Source of the DNA: Bacillota bacterium
Lineage (GTDB): Bacteria; Bacillota; Clostridia; Lachnospirales; Lachnospiraceae
Assembly (NCBI GenBank): GCA_023420935.1
Contig: JAEZUR010000007.1
Span: 1-42,068, forward strand
Direction of reading: 5' to 3'
Length of the DNA: 42,068 nucleotides
Made by a program: the position numbers and the translations under genes. How positions within the stretch are numbered: the stretch's first letter is position 1; each line of letters begins with the position of its first letter. Below are positions 1-7,084 of the stretch, piece by piece. The notes under the pieces are model-generated. The model saw nothing but the letters and a program-made list of their open reading frames with translations. It searched no databases and was not told where the DNA came from.

Positions 1-47
1 GCATAAGCATAGCCATAATCATAATCATAAATAGAAGGAGTGAGCTT

Positions 48-470
48 ATGTATTTAGTAAGTTCTTGTTTAGCGGGCATTAATTGTAGATATGATGGTGG
101 AAACTCTAGGAATGAAGAGGTTATGAGATTGCTAGAGGAAGGTCAGGCGGTATTAGTTTGTCCGGAACAACTGGGAGGGCTTCCTACTCCAAGACCATGT
201 TGTGAAATGCAGATAACCACTCAAAAAGAGATTGTAATCAAAAGTAAAGATGGACAAGAGTTTACCAAAGAGTTTTTGCAAGGGGCAGAACAATCTCTTG
301 CAATTGCAAAGGCATTTGGAATTAAGAAGGCGATACTGAAAGCAAAAAGTCCATCATGTGGTTATGGTAAAATATATGATGGAACGTTTACAGGAAGGTT
401 AATCGATGGGAATGGATTATTAGCAGAATTACTACTGAAAAATGGATTGGAAGTATCAACAGAGAAATAG
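48..470 (+). CDS. DUF523 family protein
   Basis: 140-residue protein that fills the whole DUF523 family length. The family signature is visible: an N-terminal SSCLAGINCRYDG segment, VCPEQLGGLPTPR in the middle, and a C-terminal KSPSCG motif. Conserved Cys residues in these motifs suggest metal, Fe-S or thiol chemistry, but the family has no firmly established function. The start is the ATG preceded by GAAGGAGTG. It is the first gene of an apparent operon; the HAD hydrolase begins about 35 bases after its stop. The gene upstream is outside the window, so the operon may begin earlier. Confidence 0.85.
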   Translation: MYLVSSCLAGINCRYDGGNSRNEEVMRLLEEGQAVLVCPEQLGGLPTPRPCCEMQITTQKEIVIKSKDGQEFTKEFLQGAEQSLAIAKAFGIKKAILKAKSPSCGYGKIYDGTFTGRLIDGNGLLAELLLKNGLEVSTEK

Positions 471-505
471 AGGTGATACATTTCATACAAACGGAGGTGC
501 TTAAG

Positions 506-1237
506 TTGCAGAAACCAAAAATGATATTATTTGATTATGGACAGACCATAATAGACGAGATTTATTTTGATGGGATTAAAGGAACAGAAGCAGTATTACA
601 ATATGCAACCAAGAATAAATACAATAAAACAGCCCTTGAAATACAAGAATATGTGAACGAACTCAATGATGAAATAGGACGTTTTGATCCCGCAAGATTG
701 CATCAGATGCAAGTTGAGATACATAACTATCCATTTCAGCGCTACCTTTATGAGATGATGGGAGTAGAGTTATCCATATCTGGTTATGAACTGGAGACTG
801 TATTTTGGGATAATGCAGCACCAGCTAGACCAACAAAGAATATAGAAAGTTTATTGGATTATTTATATGAACATAATATTAGAACTGGCGTGATTAGTAA
901 TATCTCCTTTAGTGGGGATGCCTTAAAAGAAAGAATTAATCATATCTTACCGAATCATCATTTTGAATTTGTAATAGCATCTAGCGATTATGTATTTCGT
1001 AAACCAAACAAAAGAATTTTTGATCTTGCACTGATGAAGTCAGAACTAGAAGCCAAGGATATATGGTTCTGTGGAGATCAAGTAAAATGTGATGTTGATG
1101 GAGCTTATGCTAGTGGAATGATACCAGTATGGTATGTTGGTGCAATGGGTATGAAACAAAGCCCACCTGACAAAGACCATATTAAAGTAGAGGATTGGTT
1201 AGAATTATTGGAATATATAAAAGGGGACAGCCAATGA
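506..1237 (+). CDS. HAD-superfamily hydrolase
   Basis: 243-residue haloacid-dehalogenase-fold hydrolase, probably a small-molecule phosphatase. Motif I near the N-terminus reads ILFDYGQT: the nucleophile Asp is present, but the usual second Asp (DxDxT) is Tyr-Gly, as in some HAD subgroups. Motif II is VISNIS, motif III is the Lys in FRKPNKRIF, and motif IV is WFCGDQVKCDVDGA. I chose the TTG at 506 because GGAGGTG lies six bases upstream. An in-frame GTG at 473 has no such site. The stop overlaps the racemase start as ATGA, implying translational coupling. Substrate unknown. Confidence 0.8.
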   Translation: MQKPKMILFDYGQTIIDEIYFDGIKGTEAVLQYATKNKYNKTALEIQEYVNELNDEIGRFDPARLHQMQVEIHNYPFQRYLYEMMGVELSISGYELETVFWDNAAPARPTKNIESLLDYLYEHNIRTGVISNISFSGDALKERINHILPNHHFEFVIASSDYVFRKPNKRIFDLALMKSELEAKDIWFCGDQVKCDVDGAYASGMIPVWYVGAMGMKQSPPDKDHIKVEDWLELLEYIKGDSQ

Positions 1238-1923
1238 AAACAATAGGATTATTAGGTGGTATGAGCTGGGAGAGTAGTGTTACCTATTATCAGATCATTA
1301 ATAGAGTTATAAAAGAGCAATTGGGGGGATTACATTCTGCAAAATGCATCCTTTATAGTGTGGATTTTGAGGAAATTGAAAAATGCCAAGCTAGAGGGGA
1401 TTGGGATAAAAGTGCTGCTATTTTATCAAAGGCTGCACAGTCACTGGAGAAAGCGGGTGCGGATTTTATTATTATATGTACCAATACTATGCACAAAGTA
1501 GTAGATCAAATTGAAAATGCAATCACCATTCCAATACTGCATATTGCAGAAGTAACTGCTCAGGAATTAAAGAAAAAGGGAATTTCTAAAGTGGCATTAT
1601 TGGGAACGAAATATACCATGGAACAAGATTTTTACAAATCAAAATTAATTGCTCAAGGTATTGAAGTCTTAATTCCAGACGATGAAGGCATCCAGATTGT
1701 TAACACAACAATTTATAAGGAATTATGTCTTGGAATCATATCAGAGAATTCGAAACAGAGGTTTATAAAAATTATTGATCAATTAACACAGCAAGGCGCC
1801 CAAGGGGTTATCCTTGGATGTACAGAAATAGGCTTGTTAATACAGCAAGGTGATATTCATACTCCATTATTTGATACAACCGTAATCCATGCACAGGTTG
1901 CAGCCATGAATTCCATAGAATAA
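1234..1923 (+). CDS. aspartate/glutamate racemase family protein
   Basis: 229-residue cofactor-independent amino acid racemase of the Asp/Glu/hydantoin racemase superfamily. It starts MKTIGLLGGMSWESS, a hallmark of the aspartate racemase (YgeA/RacD) branch. The two catalytic Cys motifs are present: IICTNTMHK near residue 85 and GVILGCTEIG near residue 190. Its ATG overlaps the TGA of the HAD gene by four bases, which sets the start. It probably interconverts L- and D-aspartate or glutamate for the wall or as a carbon source; YgeA-type relatives with broader specificity are an alternative. Last gene of the operon. Confidence 0.87.
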   Translation: MKTIGLLGGMSWESSVTYYQIINRVIKEQLGGLHSAKCILYSVDFEEIEKCQARGDWDKSAAILSKAAQSLEKAGADFIIICTNTMHKVVDQIENAITIPILHIAEVTAQELKKKGISKVALLGTKYTMEQDFYKSKLIAQGIEVLIPDDEGIQIVNTTIYKELCLGIISENSKQRFIKIIDQLTQQGAQGVILGCTEIGLLIQQGDIHTPLFDTTVIHAQVAAMNSIE

Positions 1924-1949
1924 AAATAAGTATAATAATTTGTTAGTAT

Positions 1950-1982
1950 CTTCATAACTTCTACATAAAACTTTTGTAGACT
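1950..1982 (+). promoter_or_regulatory. candidate two-box activator site with -10, upstream of the DUF2318 gene
   Basis: CTTCATAA at 1950-1957 is followed eleven bases later by CTACATAA at 1961-1968. A weak -10 (TAGACT, 1977-1982) begins 16 bases after the start of the second box. The same layout occurs at 2819-2851. Eleven-base-spaced half sites overlapping the -35 are typical of OmpR/PhoB-family response regulators; which regulator binds is not known. Confidence 0.4.
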
Positions 1983-2063
1983 ATATTCAGATAGAAGATT
2001 TGATAATAAGTCTTCTATGAATAATAATTTATGGAACGCCTTATTAGGCAGATAGGAGAATGT

Positions 2064-2663
2064 ATGAAACAAACTAACAATAAAAAAAATAAAAGTAAAA
2101 ATCCTATGATTGTCGCAGTAGTAGCTATTGCTTTTGTAGCATTATTTGCTTTCTATGGATTAAATAATAAAAGTGGTGCAGGAGCTTCTAATGAGGCACA
2201 AACAGTACAATCCACAGACGACCAAACACAAACATCGGATGTTTTAGGGGCAAGTGCTTCTGATAGTCTGACAGATACTGTAACAGCAAATGAAGAAGAT
2301 AATATTGTAATAAAAACATCTGATATAGGTGAGAATGCTACATTTTATCAATATGATGCCAATGGAACAACAATAGAGTTTTTTGCAGTGAAAGCCAGTG
2401 ACGGAACGATAAGAACAGCTATTAATACTTGCCAAGTATGTAATGGTAGCCCTTACGCATTTTTTGAACAACAGGGTGATACCTTCCAATGTCAGAACTG
2501 TGGAAATGTTTTTCAGACGGATATGATAGAATTAGAAAAAAACGGATGTAATCCAGTTCCGATCACATCTGAGGTAAAGATGGCAACTGATTCAGAAATT
2601 ACGATTCCAGCTACGTTTTTAGATGAAAAAGTGGATATGTTTAAGAACTGGAAGAAATTCTAG
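2064..2663 (+). CDS. DUF2318 membrane-anchored Cys-rich protein
   Basis: 199 residues. A Lys/Asn-rich N-terminus is followed by one hydrophobic segment (about residues 15-33), then a Ser/Thr/Asp-rich linker and an exported C-terminal domain. That domain carries two CxxC motifs (TCQVC and CQNCG) and ends ...NGCNPVPI, the DUF2318 pattern. The paired CxxC suggests metal or heme binding or redox activity outside the membrane; the family role is not established. I chose the ATG at 2064, with AGGAGA just upstream, over an in-frame ATG at 2031 that lacks a ribosome site. A terminator follows. Confidence 0.75.
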   Translation: MKQTNNKKNKSKNPMIVAVVAIAFVALFAFYGLNNKSGAGASNEAQTVQSTDDQTQTSDVLGASASDSLTDTVTANEEDNIVIKTSDIGENATFYQYDANGTTIEFFAVKASDGTIRTAINTCQVCNGSPYAFFEQQGDTFQCQNCGNVFQTDMIELEKNGCNPVPITSEVKMATDSEITIPATFLDEKVDMFKNWKKF

Positions 2664-2679
2664 TTAATATAGAGTAATA

Positions 2680-2732
2680 AAAGAAAAAGCATTCTAGCTA
2701 TTATTTATAATAACATGTAGGGTGCTTTTTCC
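2680..2732 (+). terminator. intrinsic terminator after the DUF2318 gene
   Basis: GAAAAAGCA (2683-2691) pairs with TGCTTTTTC (2723-2731). The A-rich left and T-rich right arms suit an intrinsic terminator. Confidence 0.65.
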
Positions 2733-2818
2733 TTTCGTTATTATAAAGTCTCGGTAATGTCGAGACAAATTTGACGTCAGATTTGTTGGGAAATGGTAAT
2801 AAGTGTTATCTTTTTTAT

Positions 2819-2851
2819 CTTCATAAAATCTTCATAATTAACACATATAAT
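2819..2851 (+). promoter_or_regulatory. direct-repeat activator box and -10 for the SH3/NlpC gene
   Basis: Two identical CTTCATAA repeats (2819-2826 and 2830-2837) are eleven bases apart. A perfect TATAAT (2846-2851) begins 16 bases after the second repeat starts. No -35 hexamer is recognisable, so an OmpR/PhoB-type activator is the simplest reading. The rest of the 250-base gap (2664-2913) holds the terminator and two small hairpins (around 2749-2765 and 2765-2785). Confidence 0.5.
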
Positions 2852-2913
2852 AACTTTGTAATAAATTTAATAATTTTGTAACATTTAAACTGGTTTATAC
2901 GTACGGAGGATTT

Positions 2914-4074
2914 ATGAAGAAAAAAATGCAAAAGATAGCTGCCTGCTGTCTAATTGGTACAATAACATGGATAGGTAGCTCAGGTGTTATAAAGGCAGCA
3001 GAAATACCTATAGCAGGAATTGATATGGTGCTAAGTGATTTTTATGAAACGGATGCAAGTAATGAAACTGAGATAAATGAATTACTATCCCCATATGATT
3101 CCTTGTATCAAGATTTAGCGATCGCACAAGTAACAGACTATGTGAATATACGAAATAAAGCGTCAGAAGAAAGTAAAATACTAGGGAAGCTTTATAATAA
3201 TTCAGCTGCAACTATTCTGGAAGAAAAAGGAGATTGGGTTAAAGTTAAATCTGGATCAGTTACAGGCTATATTAAAGCTGAGTATCTTGTGACAGGTGAT
3301 AAGGTAGAAGAACTTGCTAAATCTGTTGGTAAAAGAATCGCCACAGTAACAACCACAACACTTAAAGTGAGAGAAAAAGCAGGCCTTAATTCAACGGTTG
3401 AAACGCTTGTTCCTATTGGAGAAGAATTAAATGTTAAGAAGGAACAAAAAGGTTGGATAAAAGTAAAAATTGACTCGGATGTTTTTGGTTACGTTTCCTC
3501 TGATTATGTAGAACTTCGTACTGAATTTGCAGAAGCAGAATCAATTGAAGAAGAGAAAGCAAGATTACAAGAAGAAGCCCGAAGAGCAGCAGAAAGGGCT
3601 GAGGCACAGAATCAAGAAACCGCTAGGACTACAATTGTTGCAACCAATGAGTCAAATGTGCCAAAGCAATCAAATGATACGGTTAAGGAAAAGCCATCTA
3701 GTTCATCCAGTTCATCTTCTCGTAGTAGATTAGTGGACTATGCATTAAGATTTCAAGGGAATCCATATGTATGGGGTGGAACTAGTTTAACAAACGGTGC
3801 AGATTGTTCTGGATTCACACAATCTGTTTTTCGAGATAATGGAATAAGTATTCCTAGAACATCTAGAACACAGGCAACTGGTGGAAGAACAATCTCGATC
3901 TCAGAGATACAACCTGGTGATCTTATTTTTTATGATAGAAATGGAACAATTAATCACGTAGCTATCTATATCGGAAATGGAAAAGTTATAGGTGCAAGTA
4001 ATCCTGAAAACGGAATTAGAATTTCCAATTATACATACAGACAACCAATAAAGGCAGTAAGCTACATGAATTAA
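2914..4074 (+). CDS. SH3-domain and NlpC/P60 cell-wall hydrolase
   Basis: 386-residue secreted endopeptidase. A signal peptide with cleavage near VIKAAE (about residue 29) is followed by two bacterial SH3 domains (roughly 70-130 and 140-200) that should bind peptidoglycan. Next come a Glu/Ala-rich helical stretch and a Ser-rich linker. The NlpC/P60 domain occupies about 270-386. Its catalytic Cys lies in NGADCSGFTQ, the His in INHVAIYIG, and the third polar position follows in the GNGKVIGASN region. Such enzymes cut D-Glu-meso-DAP bonds in peptide stems. The start has CGGAGG six to seven bases upstream. The promoter box above suggests control by an envelope or phosphate signal. Confidence 0.9.
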   Translation: MKKKMQKIAACCLIGTITWIGSSGVIKAAEIPIAGIDMVLSDFYETDASNETEINELLSPYDSLYQDLAIAQVTDYVNIRNKASEESKILGKLYNNSAATILEEKGDWVKVKSGSVTGYIKAEYLVTGDKVEELAKSVGKRIATVTTTTLKVREKAGLNSTVETLVPIGEELNVKKEQKGWIKVKIDSDVFGYVSSDYVELRTEFAEAESIEEEKARLQEEARRAAERAEAQNQETARTTIVATNESNVPKQSNDTVKEKPSSSSSSSSRSRLVDYALRFQGNPYVWGGTSLTNGADCSGFTQSVFRDNGISIPRTSRTQATGGRTISISEIQPGDLIFYDRNGTINHVAIYIGNGKVIGASNPENGIRISNYTYRQPIKAVSYMN

Positions 4075-4111
4075 TAATTTCTATAAGAAAGTAATAAGAA
4101 AGGCAGATAAC

Positions 4112-4837
4112 ATGAATAAAAAGGCAATTCCCATAATAAAAAAATATTCGCTTCTTTCTGGCGTTCTCATTTTAATATTTTTATTAGTTATTTTGGCTAG
4201 TAAATTAACGAAACAACAAAGTGATACAGCTAGTAATATCACTGCTAAGAAGGAAGTGGTAGAAAATATTGTAATGGACGCTCCTTCTGATGATTTGAGT
4301 AAAATGGAAGATAGTACTTCTAAAAACGTTACTTTAGAAGCAACTGAGAATGTTAATGAACTAGATGAAAGTGTAATTAATGAGATAAATGATTTGGTAA
4401 CTAACTATTATAATCCCACTGCAAAACTAGATGAGAATTTACTAGTTGAAGGAGTGAAAGAGAATAAAAAAGTGGTGAAAGCGATTTCTGAGAAAAGAGA
4501 AGGAATCGAAGCTTATAAAAATATTAAAACATACGTAAGGCTAGGTATGGAAGAGAAGTCATATGTTGTATTTTCTACATATGATATGAAATTCCTAAAT
4601 ATTGATACCTTAGCACCAGGAATGAGCGTGTTATATGTAATAAACAAACAAGGTGATTATGTCATTCAAGAGGATACTAGTGCGGCTAACTTATCCGTTT
4701 ATATTAATGAACTATCACAAGAAGAAGAGATAGTAAACATAATTGAACAGGTAAACACTGATCTAGTTAATGCGATGAAGAGAGACGATGCCTTAAAAGG
4801 ATTTATCGAAAAGTTAAAAGAAGTGTCAAAAGAATAG
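4112..4837 (+). CDS. membrane-anchored protein of unknown function
   Basis: 241 residues: a short basic N-terminus, one transmembrane helix (about 13-32, VLILIFLLVILASKL), an acidic Ser/Thr-rich linker, and an extracellular globular domain. The later part (about 85-200) has an alternating helix-strand pattern reminiscent of NTF2-like folds (NEINDLVTNYYNPT..., YKNIKTYVRLG, YVVFSTYDMKF), but I cannot assign a family. It lies 37 bases after the SH3/NlpC gene and before a terminator, so the two are probably co-transcribed and it may act at the wall. Confidence 0.6.
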   Translation: MNKKAIPIIKKYSLLSGVLILIFLLVILASKLTKQQSDTASNITAKKEVVENIVMDAPSDDLSKMEDSTSKNVTLEATENVNELDESVINEINDLVTNYYNPTAKLDENLLVEGVKENKKVVKAISEKREGIEAYKNIKTYVRLGMEEKSYVVFSTYDMKFLNIDTLAPGMSVLYVINKQGDYVIQEDTSAANLSVYINELSQEEEIVNIIEQVNTDLVNAMKRDDALKGFIEKLKEVSKE

Positions 4838-4848
4838 AATTCAATTTT

Positions 4849-4907
4849 CAAGTATATTAGTAATGCTCACTTAACGGTAAGAGCTTATCTAATGTACTTG
4901 TTTTTTT
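4849..4907 (+). terminator. intrinsic terminator
   Basis: CAAGTATATTAG (4849-4860) pairs with CTAATGTACTTG (4889-4900) with one G-U, followed directly by seven T. Confidence 0.85.
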
Positions 4908-4999
4908 ATCATATTAATAAATATTAGTTAGTATTATTTTACATAATTTGATATAATAAGTATAGTTTTATCAAATGAAAACATCAAGGAGGAAGATTT

Positions 5000-6331
5000 A
5001 TGAGTAAAATTATTGTAATTGGTGCAAACCATGCGGGAACAGCTGCAATAAACACGATTTTAGATAACTATTCCGGAAATGAAGTAATTGTATTTGATGC
5101 AAACTCTAATATAAGTTTCTTGGGTTGTGGTATGGCTCTGTGGATTGGCAATCAGATTGCAGGCCCAGAAGGTCTATTCTACTCAACAAAAGAATTATTA
5201 GAAGAAAAAGGTGCCAAAATCTATATGGAGACACCAGTTTATGATATTAATTATGCAAACAAAACTGTTTATGCCAAAAGCAAAGATGGAACAGAATATA
5301 GTGAGACTTATGATAAATTGATCTTAGCAACAGGTTCTCTTCCTATCATTCCTGATATTGAAGGAAAAGATTTGAAAAATGTACAGTTAGTAAAATTATA
5401 CCAGAATGCCCAGGATGTTATTGAAAAGTTGGAAGATGATACAATAAAAGACATTGTTGTGGTAGGTGCTGGATATATTGGTGTGGAACTAGCAGAGGCA
5501 TTTGCAAGAAGAGAGAAAAAGGTAACTATCATTGACATGGCTGATACTTGTCTAGCTAGTTATTATGATAGTGAGTTTACCGTATTAATGGAAGAACATT
5601 TAAAATCTCATGGGGTTTCTTTAGAATGTCATCAATCTGTGAAACGATTAGAAGGTAAGGAACGGGTAGAAAAGGTTATCACCAATAAAGGTGAATATAA
5701 AGCAGATATGGTTATTTTAGCAATTGGTTTTAGACCTAATACTAAGCTTGCCAAAGATCAATTTTCCTTATTTACCAACGGGGCATATGTTGTTGATAGT
5801 AGTCAACAGACAAGTATTACAGATGTATATGCTATTGGAGATTGTGCAACCGTTTATGATAACACAATTGATGATATTAACTACATTGCTTTAGCTACCA
5901 ATGCAGTTCGTTCAGGTATCATTGCTGCTCATAATGTATGTGGTACCAAATTAGAAACTGTTGGGGTACAAGGATCCAATGCGATTAGTATTTGGGGTCT
6001 TAACCTAATCTCTACAGGTTTAACATTGGAAAAAGCCAAGAAACACGGGTTTGATGCTGTAGCAACAGATCATGAAGCATTACAGAAACCTGCATTTATT
6101 GAAAAGAATAATAAAGTTAAAATACGTATTGTTTATGATAAAGTTACTAGAATTATCCTGGGTGCTCAATTAGCATCTGATTATGATGTTTCAATGGCAA
6201 TTCATATGTTTTCGTTAGCTATTGAGGAGAAAGTTACTATTGATAAACTGAAACTTTTAGATATCTTTTTTCTTCCACATTTTAATCAGCCATACAACTA
6301 TATTACCATGGCTGCACTTAATGCAAAATAG
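5000..6331 (+). CDS. nox: NADH oxidase (FAD-dependent, Nox/CoA-disulfide reductase family)
   Basis: 443-residue single-Cys pyridine nucleotide-disulfide oxidoreductase. The N-terminal FAD motif is VIGANHAGTAA with the conserved His. The redox-active Cys43 lies in SFLGCGMALW. An NAD-binding GAGYIGVELAEAFARR motif is near 160, AIGDCATVYD contacts FAD near 280, and a dimerisation domain ends the protein. This fits water-forming NADH oxidases, which scavenge oxygen and regenerate NAD in anaerobes; CoA-disulfide reductase or NADH peroxidase activity is possible for the same scaffold. The start has AAGGAGGAAG upstream. It looks monocistronic. Confidence 0.9.
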   Translation: MSKIIVIGANHAGTAAINTILDNYSGNEVIVFDANSNISFLGCGMALWIGNQIAGPEGLFYSTKELLEEKGAKIYMETPVYDINYANKTVYAKSKDGTEYSETYDKLILATGSLPIIPDIEGKDLKNVQLVKLYQNAQDVIEKLEDDTIKDIVVVGAGYIGVELAEAFARREKKVTIIDMADTCLASYYDSEFTVLMEEHLKSHGVSLECHQSVKRLEGKERVEKVITNKGEYKADMVILAIGFRPNTKLAKDQFSLFTNGAYVVDSSQQTSITDVYAIGDCATVYDNTIDDINYIALATNAVRSGIIAAHNVCGTKLETVGVQGSNAISIWGLNLISTGLTLEKAKKHGFDAVATDHEALQKPAFIEKNNKVKIRIVYDKVTRIILGAQLASDYDVSMAIHMFSLAIEEKVTIDKLKLLDIFFLPHFNQPYNYITMAALNAK

Positions 6332-6339
6332 TAGAAAAC

Positions 6340-6368
6340 TTGACAAAAACATAAAACAACGATAAAAT
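6340..6368 (+). promoter_or_regulatory. sigma-A promoter of the hydG-side leader
   Basis: TTGACA (6340-6345), 17-base spacer, TAAAAT (6363-6368). Transcription should begin near 6375, giving a roughly 165-base leader that ends in the terminator at 6501-6539. Confidence 0.7.
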
Positions 6369-6374
6369 GAGCTT

Positions 6375-6541
6375 AATGATAAAAGTTGTCTGATTAGGTG
6401 GATGCGTCCGTGTAATTAGTAACCGATTATAAACACTTCTTTCTGAATGCTTAAGGTAAATCCTGAGATAAAGAGTAGTAGTTAGAGAAACATACTATAA
6501 CTGACTGCATTCAGCAAAGAAGATGCAGTCAGTATTTTTCG
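6375..6541 (+). ncRNA. unassigned structured leader RNA with terminator/antiterminator switch
   Basis: A leader with its own promoter and terminator. Visible pairings: CTGATTA (6390-6396) with TAATTAG (6413-6419) enclosing a small GGA/TCC hairpin; an intrinsic terminator (6501-6532 plus T-run); and an alternative helix in which 6436-6450 pairs with 6507-6522 over 15 base pairs with a single bulged C. The alternative helix takes up the 5' arm of the terminator, so the two cannot coexist. That is riboswitch-like or attenuator logic. I could not match it to a known class. It could control the TM1266/hydG genes about 220 bases downstream, or act as a separate small RNA. Confidence 0.55.
6501..6539 (+). 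terminator. intrinsic terminator of the leader
   Basis: CTGACTGCAT (6501-6510) pairs perfectly with ATGCAGTCAG (6523-6532), followed by TATTTTT. Confidence 0.85.
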
Positions 6542-6559
6542 TGTAAGCAATGAGCCGGG

Positions 6560-6623
6560 CTTGAGATAACATAAAGCAAGACAGCATGCTTGCATAAGCT
6601 GTCGTGCTTTATGTTATCTCAAG
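6560..6623. repeat. long hairpin (25-bp arms)
   Basis: Arms 6560-6578 and 6605-6623 are perfectly complementary over 19 bases. After one mismatch they continue for six more (AGACAGC/GCTGTCG). The 12-base loop is itself partly palindromic. There is no T-run, so it is not a normal terminator. It starts the GC-rich patch described in the next entry. Confidence 0.85.
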
Positions 6624-6733
6624 GCGGGCGAATGCCCGCGACCTTTCGGTCTAGTTTCATCAGACCGAAAGGTCGCACCCCGGTCTAGTCACATCAGACC
6701 GAAAGGTCGCACCCCGGTCTAGTCACATCAGAC
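6624..6733. repeat. GC-rich hairpins and 34-base tandem repeats
   Basis: A GCGGGC/GCCCGC hairpin (6624-6639) is followed by a 15-base-pair palindrome (6638-6652 with 6662-6676). Then come two exact 34-base direct repeats (6661-6694 and 6695-6728) and the first five bases of a third. Each repeat contains GACCGAAAGGTC, a 4-bp stem closed by a GAAA tetraloop, and CCCCGGTCTAG. The patch is much richer in G+C than its surroundings, and no gene fits it. It ends just before the ribosome site of the next gene. Confidence 0.85.
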
Positions 6734-6759
6734 ACAATCAACCAGAAAGAGGATGAGGG

Positions 6760-7014
6760 ATGGAAACAAAAATCGCTTTAATTGGTATTATCGTAGAAAA
6801 CAAGGAAAGTGCTGCCCAAACCAATGAATTACTTCATGAGTACGCAAGTTATATTGTTGGTCGAATGGGGCTTCCATATCAACAAAAAGGGGTTAGCATT
6901 ATATCAATTGTCGTTGATGCACCAGAGAATATTATTAGTGCATTATCAGGTAAACTAGGGAGAATTACAGGAATTAGTGTGAAATCAATGTTAGCAAAAA
7001 CCAATAACAAGTAA
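6760..7014 (+). CDS. TM1266-family iron-only hydrogenase system regulator
   Basis: 84 residues matching the small ACT-like family TM1266, described as a putative regulator of iron-only hydrogenase systems. Visible features are the KIALIGIIVENKESA first strand and helix, an RMGLPYQQKGVSIISIVVDA core, and a KLGRITGISVKSML C-terminus. It probably acts as an oligomeric sensor; the ligand is unknown. Its neighbour hydG, 70 bases downstream, supports the assignment. The ribosome site (GGATGAGGG) lies immediately after the tandem-repeat patch. Confidence 0.82.
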   Translation: METKIALIGIIVENKESAAQTNELLHEYASYIVGRMGLPYQQKGVSIISIVVDAPENIISALSGKLGRITGISVKSMLAKTNNK

Positions 7015-7084
7015 ACCTATAAAGGCAATCAACTCAAACTAATTCAGGAGAAGGAATTGTCAACATAAGGAGAGGAAGAAAACT

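Noticed and set aside
6375..6541. S-box (SAM-I) riboswitch
   Set aside because: AGGTGGA and a GTAACC-like block are present, but the invariant GGCAACC and kink-turn sequences are missing and the spacing is wrong.
6661..6733. CRISPR array
   Set aside because: The 34-base repeats are directly adjacent with no spacers, and there are no cas genes nearby; it is a tandem repeat.
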